From assembly GCF_900111925.1 (NCBI RefSeq), contig NZ_FOKA01000010.1, positions 1-64,000 of the forward strand: a stretch of 64,000 nucleotides of DNA. Reading direction: 5' to 3'. Below the pieces are notes generated by a model that was not told the DNA's origin, ran no database searches, and worked only from the letters and a program-made list of their open reading frames with translations. The DNA comes from Cellulomonas marina. Lineage in GTDB: Bacteria > Actinomycetota > Actinomycetes > Actinomycetales > Cellulomonadaceae. Positions 42,519 through 50,583 of this stretch are shown one piece after another. The position numbers were made by a program, and so were the translations under genes. The number at the start of each line of letters is the position of its first letter. Within the stretch, counting starts at the first letter, position 1.

Positions 42519-45374
42519 ATGACCACGACGACCTACGCGGCCGGTGCGCTCGTCCGTGCCCGCGGCCGGGAGTGGGTGGTCCTGCCTGACTCGACCGAGG
42601 ACTTCCTGGTCCTGCGCCCGCTGGGCGGCGGAAACGACGACGTCGCGGGCGTGCACACCGCGCTCGAGACCGTCGAGCCGGCCACCTACCCGCTGCCGTC
42701 CGCCGACGACCTCGGGGACGCGGCGAGCGCGGGCCTGCTGCGCACCGCGCTGCGGCTCGGCTTCCGTTCCTCGGCCGGCCCGTTCCGCTCGCTGGCACAG
42801 ATCGCCGTCGAGCCGCGCGCCTACCAGCTGGTTCCGCTGCTGATGGCGCTGCGCCAGGAGACCGTGCGGCTGCTGATCGCCGACGACGTCGGCATCGGCA
42901 AGACCGTGGAGGCCGGCCTGGTGGCCGCCGAGCTCCTCGCCCAGGGCGACGCACGCCGGCTCGCAGTGCTGTGCAGCCCCGCCTTGGCCGAGCAGTGGCA
43001 GCGCGAGCTCGCCGAGAAGTTCGCGATCGACGCCGAGCTGGTGCTCACCTCGACGGTCCGCCGCCTGGAGCGCGACCTGATGATGAACGAGTCCCTGTTC
43101 GACAGATACCCGTACGTCGTGGTCTCCACCGACTTCATCAAGTCCGACGCGCACCGGAGCGAGTTCCTCAACCACTGCCCGGACCTGGTGATCGTCGACG
43201 AGGCGCACACCGCTGTCTCCGACGACGCAGTAGGGACCCGTCAGCGCCACCGCCGTCACGAGCTGCTGCGCGACCTCGCTCGGGACCCGCGGCGGCACCT
43301 TCTCCTGGTCACCGCGACCCCGCACTCGGGCAAGGAGGAGGGCTTCCGCAACCTGCTCGAGCTGCTCGATCCCGAGCTGGCGACCCTCGACCTGGAGCAG
43401 ACGCGGGGGCGGGAGCGCCTGGCGCGGCACTTCGTGCAGCGCCGCCGTGGCGACATCCGCCGCTACCTGGACGAGGACACCCAGTTCCCCTCCGACCGCG
43501 AGAGCCGAGAGGTCGCCTACAGCCTCACCCCCGAGTACCGGCGCCTGTTCGCCCAGGTCCTCGACTACGCCCGCGAGCAGGTCCGTGACGCGTCCGACGG
43601 CGGCCTCCACCAGCGCGTGCGCTGGTGGAGCGTCCTCGCCCTGCTCAGGGCGCTCGCGTCCTCCCCGGCTGCGGCGGCCGCAACGCTGCGCCAGCGCGCG
43701 GCTACCGCCGAGGCGGCCGACGAGGCCGAGGCCGACGCTCTCGGCCGGTCGGCTGTGCTGGACTCGGCGGACGACGAGGCGATCGAGGGCATCGATGTGA
43801 CCCCCGGCGCCGATGACGTCGACCCCGACAACACGGACGACGCGGTGCCCAGCTCCCGCCGCGCCCGCCTGCGCGCCATGGCCAAGGCAGCCGACGCCCT
43901 GCACGGCCCCGCGGCGGACGCCAAGCTCGCCCGAGCGGTCGCCGAGGTCAAGGCGCTGCTCGCGGACGGCTACGACCCCATCGTGTTCTGCCGGTTCATC
44001 GACACCGCCGAGTACGTCGCCGCGCACCTGACCAAGGCCCTGGCGGGCACCGCCGAGGTGGCCGCCGTGACCGGAACGCTGCCGCCGGCCGAGCGGCAGC
44101 AGCGGATCGCTGACCTCGCGTCCACCGCGGCGCGGCACGTCCTCGTCGCCACCGACTGCCTCTCCGAGGGCGTGAACCTTCAGGACGCGTTCCAGGCGGT
44201 CATGCACTACGACCTGGCCTGGAACCCCACCCGGCACGAGCAGCGGGAGGGTCGCGTCGACCGTTTCGGCCAGACCGCCCCCACCGTCCGCGCGGTCACC
44301 CTCTACGGCGTGGACAACTCCATCGACGGCATCGTGCTCGACGTGCTGATCCGCCGACACCGCGCGATCAGCAAGGCCACAGGCGTGATCGTGCCGGTCC
44401 CGGCCGAGTCGGACTCCGTGCTCGAGGCCCTGATGGAGGGCCTGGTGCTCCGCGGGGTGGACCACCAGCAGGGCGAGCTCGACCTCGGCCTGCGCCAGGC
44501 CGACGAGCGCCTAGACCTGGCGTGGCGCTCGGCAGCCGAAGCCGAGCGCACCTCACGCACCAAGTACGCCCAGGGCTCCATCCACCCGGACGAGGTCGCT
44601 GGCGAGGTCACCCAGGTCCGCGCCGCCCTGGGCAGCCACGGAGCGATCCGCCCGTTCGTCGAGGACACGCTCCGCGCTCTCGGCTCGACCCTGACGCCCA
44701 CCGCCGACGGCTTCGCCGCGACGACGGCCTCCCTAGTCGCTGGGGTGCGGGATGCGCTTCCCCCCGGTCACGCCGAACCGCTGCCGTTCCACCACCAGCT
44801 TCCCGCTCCGCGCCGACATGCCGTGCTCACGCGCACCGACCCAGCCGTGGCTGCGCTCGCCGGCTACGTCCTGGACACCGCGCTGGACGGCAAGACCGAC
44901 GCCGGCCTGCGTCCTGCCCGCCGAGCCGGGATCCTGCGCACCGGTGCCGTGGCGGCCCGCACGACGATGCTGCTGGTCCGCTATCGCTTCCACCTCGACG
45001 TCCCCACCCGCGAGGGCACCCGCGCCCTGGTCGCCGAGGACGCCGAACTGGTCGCTTTCCGCGGCACCCCGGAGGACCCGACGTGGCTCGACGCCGGCGA
45101 GGTCGCCGGTCTCGTGGCCGCCCGCCCCGAGGGCAACATCCCCGCCGACCAGGCCACCGACATGGTCGCCCGCGCACTGGAGAAGGTCGGCCTGCTCACC
45201 GACCACCTGGGCGCCCGCGCCGACGCCCGCGCCGGCGAGCTGCTCGAGAGCCACCGCCGGGTCCGCGCCGGTGCCGGCGCCGCCCGCGCCGGCCTGCGTG
45301 TGCGAGCGCAGAAGCCCGTCGACGTGCTCGGCGTCTACGTCTACCTCCCCACCGTCTCTGGCGGTGCCCGGTGA
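42519..45374 (+). CDS. SNF2-type helicase, DrmD-like
   Basis: A 951-residue SWI/SNF2 helicase resembling RapA/HepA and DISARM DrmD. Motif I is ADDVGIGKTVEAGL near residue 122, motif II DEAH near 227, motif III LLLVTATPHSGK. The second lobe shows ATDCLSEGVNLQDA and the terminal REGRVDRFGQ near 577-586. An acidic insert of about 70 residues rich in Ala/Glu/Asp lies between the lobes. It probably moves on DNA rather than unwinds it. An ATG at 42519 is used; a GTG at 42462 overlapping the previous stop would add 19 residues. Its stop overlaps the methylase start as GTGA. Confidence 0.88.
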   Translation: MTTTTYAAGALVRARGREWVVLPDSTEDFLVLRPLGGGNDDVAGVHTALETVEPATYPLPSADDLGDAASAGLLRTALRLGFRSSAGPFRSLAQIAVEPRAYQLVPLLMALRQETVRLLIADDVGIGKTVEAGLVAAELLAQGDARRLAVLCSPALAEQWQRELAEKFAIDAELVLTSTVRRLERDLMMNESLFDRYPYVVVSTDFIKSDAHRSEFLNHCPDLVIVDEAHTAVSDDAVGTRQRHRRHELLRDLARDPRRHLLLVTATPHSGKEEGFRNLLELLDPELATLDLEQTRGRERLARHFVQRRRGDIRRYLDEDTQFPSDRESREVAYSLTPEYRRLFAQVLDYAREQVRDASDGGLHQRVRWWSVLALLRALASSPAAAAATLRQRAATAEAADEAEADALGRSAVLDSADDEAIEGIDVTPGADDVDPDNTDDAVPSSRRARLRAMAKAADALHGPAADAKLARAVAEVKALLADGYDPIVFCRFIDTAEYVAAHLTKALAGTAEVAAVTGTLPPAERQQRIADLASTAARHVLVATDCLSEGVNLQDAFQAVMHYDLAWNPTRHEQREGRVDRFGQTAPTVRAVTLYGVDNSIDGIVLDVLIRRHRAISKATGVIVPVPAESDSVLEALMEGLVLRGVDHQQGELDLGLRQADERLDLAWRSAAEAERTSRTKYAQGSIHPDEVAGEVTQVRAALGSHGAIRPFVEDTLRALGSTLTPTADGFAATTASLVAGVRDALPPGHAEPLPFHHQLPAPRRHAVLTRTDPAVAALAGYVLDTALDGKTDAGLRPARRAGILRTGAVAARTTMLLVRYRFHLDVPTREGTRALVAEDAELVAFRGTPEDPTWLDAGEVAGLVAARPEGNIPADQATDMVARALEKVGLLTDHLGARADARAGELLESHRRVRAGAGAARAGLRVRAQKPVDVLGVYVYLPTVSGGAR

Positions 45375-48300
45375 GCCCCGCAGGCCAGTTGACCTCCGTG
45401 CGCACGGTCGGTGCGCTCCTCCCGGCTGACGTCCTCGGCCGCGTCGCCGCGGGCGACCAGGACCTCGGCGGGCTCCGCTCGGCCGACTACCACCTCGGGG
45501 CGGGGGAGACCCCACGCGAGGCGGCGAACCGGGCCTGGGCCTACCTGCTCAGCGTGTGGCCCTCGTTCCGGGAGGCCTTGGCCGCGCTGCACGCGGGCGA
45601 CCCCGCGGTGCGGCTGACCCGGGAGCGGTGGCTGCTGCTGCTGTTCCGTGAGCTCGGGTACGGCCGGCTACAGACCACCCCCGCGGGCGGGTTGAACGCA
45701 GGCGAGAAGTCCTATCCGGTGTCCCACGAATGGGGTCCCCTGCCGATCCACCTCCTCGGCTGGGGCGTGGACCTGGATCGACGCACGAAGGGTGTGCCCG
45801 GGGCGGCGGAGCGCGCGCCGCACGCCATGGTCCAGGAGCTCTGCAACCGGTCTGAGGACCACCTGTGGGCGGTCGTGTCCAACGGTCAGGTCCTTCGCCT
45901 GCTCCGCGACTCGACGTCGTTGTCCACCGTCTCGTTCGTCGAGTTCGACCTGGAGGCGATCTTCGACGGCGAGCTCTTCGCCGACTTCGTCGTCCTGTTC
46001 CTGCTGCTGCACCAGTCGCGGGTCGAGGTTCCCGAGGGCGGCGCCCCGGCTGACTGCTGGCTGGAGCGCTGGCGCTCCTCGGCGATCGCGCAGGGCACCC
46101 GGGCCATGGCTCTCCTGCGCGACGGGGTGCAGCGAGCGATCGAGCACCTGGGCACCGGGTTCCTGCGTGCCCCGGCGAACACCGCGCTGCGAGACGGCCT
46201 GGCCGATGGCTCCCTTGCCCTGGCGGACATGCACCAGGGCTTGCTGCGCCTGGTGTACCGGCTGCTGTTCCTGTTCGTCGCGGAGGACCGCGACGCACTC
46301 CTCGACCCGGACGCCGCTCCGGTGGCCAAGGCGCGCTACCGGGACTACTACTCCACCGCACGGCTGCGGCGCCTCGCGCTCAAGCGCCGCGGCACCGCGC
46401 ACACGGACCTCTGGCGTGCCCAGCGCCTGGTGATCGCCAAGCTCGGCGACGAGGCGGGGTGCCCCGAGCTCGGCCTGCCCGGCATCGGCGGGCTCTTCGA
46501 TGACCAGGGTGCCGAGGTGTTCGCGGACGCCGACCTGCCGAACGACGCGCTGCTCGCCGCAGTGCGTGACCTGGCGGTGGTCAGGCCAGCCGGACAGCCG
46601 CAGCGCCTGGTGGACTACAAGAACCTGGGCGCGGAGGAGCTCGGCTCGATCTACGAGTCGCTGCTGGAGCTGGTCCCTCGGCATGACCCGGTGCACCAGA
46701 CGTTCGCCCTGGTCACCCTGGCCGGGAACGACCGCAAGACCACCGGCTCCTACTACACCCCGTCAGCGCTGATCGACCTGCTCCTGGACGAGACCCTGGA
46801 CCCATTGCTGGATGACACCGAGCGGGCCGCAGACCCCGAGGCGACGCTGCTCGCGATGACGGTCTGCGACCCTGCATGTGGGTCCGGGCACTTCCTGGTC
46901 GCTGCCGCCCGGCGGATCGCCGAGCGCCTCGCCGTCGTCCGCTCCGGGGAGAGCGACCCGACGCCCACACACCTACGCGCCGCCCTCCACGACGTGGTCG
47001 ACCGGTGCATCTACGGGGTGGACCTCAACCCGCTGGCCGCCGAGCTGGCCAAGGTCTCGCTGTGGTTGGAGGCGATGCAGCCCGGGCGACCCTTGTCCTT
47101 CCTGGACGCGCACGTCAAGGTCGGCAACGCCCTGCTCGGAACGACACCCGAACTCATCGCCGCAGGCATTCCGGACGACGCGTTCGTCGCGCTGGGCGAC
47201 GACGACAAACCCACCACCACCGCGTGGAAGCGCCGAAACAAGGTCGAGCGCGACGCCCGCGCGGCGGCCCAGGACGAGCTCGACCTGTTCGGCGACGCTC
47301 CGACACCGACCGTGCCGCCTGCGCCAAGCACCACAGCCGTTCCCGGGGCGCGCCTGGCCGACGTGCATGCCCTCGCCCGCCGCTACGCCGCGTGGCAGCA
47401 GTCACCCGAGCTGGCACGCGAACGCCTGCTCGCGGACGCTTGGTGCGCCGCCTTCGTCCAGCACAAGCGCCCCGGCGCCCCGGCCATCACGACCGGCACC
47501 CTCGATGCCGTCCGCGACGGCACCATCCCCGCGGCGACCGCCGCGGCCGTGCACAGCCATGCCGTCGCCCACCGGTTCTTCCACTGGCACCTGGAGTTCC
47601 CCGAGGTCGCGGGCGCCGGTGGGTTCACCGCCATGGTCGGCAACCCGCCGTGGGAGACGGTGCAGATGTCCGAGAAGGAGTTCTTCGCCGCTCGCGCACC
47701 GGAGATCACAACAGCCGCCAACGCAGCGGCGCGCAAGAAGGCGATCGCGCGCCTCGCCGAGACCGACCCGACCCTGCTCGCGGCATTCGATCACGCCGCG
47801 CGAGACGCCGCCGGCCAGACTCAGTTCATCCGTGCGAGCGGTCGCTACCCGTTGTGCGCAAGGGGGAAGATCAACACCTACTCGATCTTCGCCGAGCTGT
47901 TCAGGTCGTCCATCGCCCGTGACGGACGGATGGGCATCATCACACCCACCGGCCTGGCCACCGACGCGACCACATCGGCGTTCTTCGCGGACACGGTGGC
48001 GACCAAGCGGCTCGCCGCGTTCTACGACTTCGAGAACGAAGCGAGGATCTTCCCCGGCGTGCACCACGCGTTCCGGTTCGCCGTGACGTGCCTCACCGGT
48101 GGGCGGCCAGTCGAGCATTCGCGCCTCTCGTTCCTCACCCGGCACGTGCGTGACGCCGTGACCACGCGGTTCGCGCTCGCGCCCGAAGAGATCCTGCTGC
48201 TCAACCCCAACACCGGCACCCTGCCGATGTTCCGCACCCGCCGCGATGCCGAGATCACCCTCGGCATCTACCGACGTCACCCTGTGCTCGTGAACGACGC

Positions 48301-49351
48301 GACCCCGGCGAACCCCTGGGGCGTCTCCTTCCGGCAGGGGCTGTTCAACATGGCAGCCGACTCCGGGCTGTTCCGCACCGCCGACCAGCTCGAGGCCGAT
48401 GGCGCTGAGTTCGACGGCTGGGCGTACGTCCGCGGCGGGCACCGCTGGCTGCCGCTGTACGAGGGCAAGATGCTGAGCCACTATGACCACCGCTACTCCA
48501 CCTACGAGGGCGCGACGCAGGCCCAACTGAACGTCGGCACCCTGCCCCGCATCTCGGACATCGTCCACGACCAGCCCGACCGCGAGGCACTCGGCCGGTA
48601 CTGGGTCAGCGAGGCGGAGGTGCTCGACGCGATCGACGAGCGATGGGATCGCGACTGGTTCCTCGGCTGGCGCGACATCACCGGCCAGGAGAAGTGGCGC
48701 ACGTTTGTGCCGAGCGTCCTGCCCCGCGCCGCCGTCGGCAACAAGTTCCCGTTGACGCTCGGCGCGGACCCGAGGCTCGCGCCGCTCCTGCACGTACTCC
48801 AGTCGACGTTCGCCTTCGACTACGTCGCTCGGCAGAAGCTGAGCGGGACCGGCATGACCTTCTTCATCGTCAAGCAGCTCGCGTGCCCCACGCCCGCCTC
48901 GTTCGCCGTCCCGCTTCTCGGGGTCGTCGGTACCGCGCTTGCCGACTGGATTCGACCGCGCCTCCTCGAGCTCACCTACACGTCATACCGCATCGGCTCC
49001 TATGCCACTGATGTCCTAGGCCTGCCGCCCGGCGCGGACCCCGGCCCGCCGTTCCGCTGGCTGCCAGAGCGCCGTGAGCAGCTCCGCGTGGAGCTCGACG
49101 CCGCGATGTTCCGCCTGTACGGCCTGGCCCGTGACGAGGTCGAGCACGTCATGGACTCGTTCTTCGTCGTCCGCAAGTACGAGGAGCGCGACCACGGCGA
49201 GTTCCGCACCAAGCGCCTCATCCTCGCCGCCTACGACGCCATGGCCGCCGCCGCGTCGGCCGGCACCACCTACGTCACCCCGCTCGACCCCCCGCCCGGC
49301 CAGGGCCCCCGCCATCCTGCAGAGAGGCACCGAGATGAGCAGCAGCACTGA
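45371..49351 (+). CDS. Eco57I-type adenine DNA methylase, DrmMI/PglX-like
   Basis: A 1,326-residue class I N6-adenine methyltransferase. The SAM motif is CDPACGSGHFLVAAARR near residue 499 and the catalytic motif GNPPWE near residue 758. YKNLGAEELGSIYESLLEL is the usual helical segment preceding motif I. The first 330 residues are the large N-terminal domain shared with PglX and DrmMI proteins; no complete PD-(D/E)XK triad is visible in it, so cleavage is not evident. The C-terminal 400 residues probably read the target sequence. It would mark self DNA. Starts as GTGA with the helicase gene; its 3' end overlaps the GTPase gene by 17 bp. Confidence 0.88.
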   Translation: MSPAGQLTSVRTVGALLPADVLGRVAAGDQDLGGLRSADYHLGAGETPREAANRAWAYLLSVWPSFREALAALHAGDPAVRLTRERWLLLLFRELGYGRLQTTPAGGLNAGEKSYPVSHEWGPLPIHLLGWGVDLDRRTKGVPGAAERAPHAMVQELCNRSEDHLWAVVSNGQVLRLLRDSTSLSTVSFVEFDLEAIFDGELFADFVVLFLLLHQSRVEVPEGGAPADCWLERWRSSAIAQGTRAMALLRDGVQRAIEHLGTGFLRAPANTALRDGLADGSLALADMHQGLLRLVYRLLFLFVAEDRDALLDPDAAPVAKARYRDYYSTARLRRLALKRRGTAHTDLWRAQRLVIAKLGDEAGCPELGLPGIGGLFDDQGAEVFADADLPNDALLAAVRDLAVVRPAGQPQRLVDYKNLGAEELGSIYESLLELVPRHDPVHQTFALVTLAGNDRKTTGSYYTPSALIDLLLDETLDPLLDDTERAADPEATLLAMTVCDPACGSGHFLVAAARRIAERLAVVRSGESDPTPTHLRAALHDVVDRCIYGVDLNPLAAELAKVSLWLEAMQPGRPLSFLDAHVKVGNALLGTTPELIAAGIPDDAFVALGDDDKPTTTAWKRRNKVERDARAAAQDELDLFGDAPTPTVPPAPSTTAVPGARLADVHALARRYAAWQQSPELARERLLADAWCAAFVQHKRPGAPAITTGTLDAVRDGTIPAATAAAVHSHAVAHRFFHWHLEFPEVAGAGGFTAMVGNPPWETVQMSEKEFFAARAPEITTAANAAARKKAIARLAETDPTLLAAFDHAARDAAGQTQFIRASGRYPLCARGKINTYSIFAELFRSSIARDGRMGIITPTGLATDATTSAFFADTVATKRLAAFYDFENEARIFPGVHHAFRFAVTCLTGGRPVEHSRLSFLTRHVRDAVTTRFALAPEEILLLNPNTGTLPMFRTRRDAEITLGIYRRHPVLVNDATPANPWGVSFRQGLFNMAADSGLFRTADQLEADGAEFDGWAYVRGGHRWLPLYEGKMLSHYDHRYSTYEGATQAQLNVGTLPRISDIVHDQPDREALGRYWVSEAEVLDAIDERWDRDWFLGWRDITGQEKWRTFVPSVLPRAAVGNKFPLTLGADPRLAPLLHVLQSTFAFDYVARQKLSGTGMTFFIVKQLACPTPASFAVPLLGVVGTALADWIRPRLLELTYTSYRIGSYATDVLGLPPGADPGPPFRWLPERREQLRVELDAAMFRLYGLARDEVEHVMDSFFVVRKYEERDHGEFRTKRLILAAYDAMAAAASAGTTYVTPLDPPPGQGPRHPAERHRDEQQH

Positions 49352-50462
49352 GCCGACCGATGACCTCGCCCGCGCCGTTGAGTCGGAGGGGGAGTCCGCC
49401 GTCGGCCGAGTCAACATCGCCGTCTTCGGCGCGACCGGTGCAGGCAAGTCGTCGCTGCTCAACGCGGTCTTCGGCGCCGACGTCGCGCCGACGGGTGTCG
49501 GCAGCCCGGTCACTCCGGGCACCGCTCGCTACGTCAACCGGACCGGCACCCTCGCGATCTACGACGGCGCGGGTTTCGAGCTCGGTCAGGGCAACCTCGC
49601 CAAGGACCTGCTCGACCGCATCAAGAAGAACCGTCGCCTCGGCAAGGACCTCATCCACATCGCCTGGTACTGCGTGAACTCCGCGACCGCGCGGCTCGAA
49701 CCGTCGCAAGCCGACGCGATCCGCAAGGTCGCGGAGCTCGAGATTCCGGTGGTGCTCGTCCTCACCAAAGTGGACGCGAAGGAGGGCGCGGCCGACCCGG
49801 CCGCCGTCGAACTGGCTGACGCGATCGCGGCAATGGGCCTCCCGATCGTCGGTGGCCGGCCGATCCTGACGGCGTCAATCGCGAACGAGTTCGTCGGCAC
49901 GGAGCGCCATGGCCTGGAGGACCTCCTCGCCGCGACCTATCGCGTCGTGCCCGAGGCTCAGCGAGTCGCCGTGGCCGCCGCGCAGAAGGTCGACCTCGAC
50001 ATCAAGGCTAGGTACGCCCGGTCCTGGATAGCCGGTGCCGTCGCCTTCGCGGGAGGTGTCGGGGCTACGCCGATTCCCCTCGCCGATGCTGCGGTCCTGG
50101 TCCCAGCACAGGCCGCGTTGATGGCGAAGATCTCAGCCATCTACGACATCCCCAAGGAGCAGGCCGCCGCGCTCGTGGGCGCGGCGACCAGTGCGGCCGG
50201 CGCCGGCGGCCGGATGGCCGTGGGCAGCTTGATGAAACTGATCCCCGGCGTCGGGAACCTCATCTCTGGCGGGGTCGCCGCGACGATCACCGGCGCCATC
50301 GGGGAGAGCTGGCGGGCGGTGTCCGAGCGAGTCTTCACTGGCAAGCTGGAGCTCGCAGACGCGGACCAGATGGCCGCGCTGGTGAAGCAGTTCCTGTCCC
50401 ACCTGAGCACCGCGGACTCGAAGGCTGGCAGCCCGGACGGAGTGGCTCCAACGGCCCCGTGA
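49335..50462 (+). CDS. GTPase with DUF697-like hydrophobic C-terminus
   Basis: A 375-residue GTPase. G1 is GATGAGKSSLLNAVFG near residue 32, G3 is DGAG (YDGAGFELGQ) near 78, and G4 is LTKVDAKEG near 144. The C-terminal half has two hydrophobic stretches (WIAGAVAFAGGVGATPIPLADAAVLV; LIPGVGNLISGGVAATITGAIG), like DUF697/YcjF-type GTPases that meet the membrane. It overlaps the methylase gene by 17 bp with its own GAGAGG ribosome site, so it is tightly tied to the operon. It could act as a membrane effector or as a regulator of the helicases; both are inference. Confidence 0.82.
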   Translation: MSSSTEPTDDLARAVESEGESAVGRVNIAVFGATGAGKSSLLNAVFGADVAPTGVGSPVTPGTARYVNRTGTLAIYDGAGFELGQGNLAKDLLDRIKKNRRLGKDLIHIAWYCVNSATARLEPSQADAIRKVAELEIPVVLVLTKVDAKEGAADPAAVELADAIAAMGLPIVGGRPILTASIANEFVGTERHGLEDLLAATYRVVPEAQRVAVAAAQKVDLDIKARYARSWIAGAVAFAGGVGATPIPLADAAVLVPAQAALMAKISAIYDIPKEQAAALVGAATSAAGAGGRMAVGSLMKLIPGVGNLISGGVAATITGAIGESWRAVSERVFTGKLELADADQMAALVKQFLSHLSTADSKAGSPDGVAPTAP

Positions 50463-50583
50463 GCGTGCAAGCGGGCGGGCTCAAGGTGGCGTCTCGAATC
50501 GCCTCAGCCCGTTAGGCAACACCGCAGGCCGGGACGTCGGCGGTCGCTGACAGACTTCGATCACCTTGCAGAGGAGGAACGAC

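Noticed and set aside
37252..49351. A complete DISARM or BREX system
   Set aside because: No drmC (phospholipase D-like) and no separate drmA/drmB are present; BREX needs pglZ and brxC, neither of which is visible.
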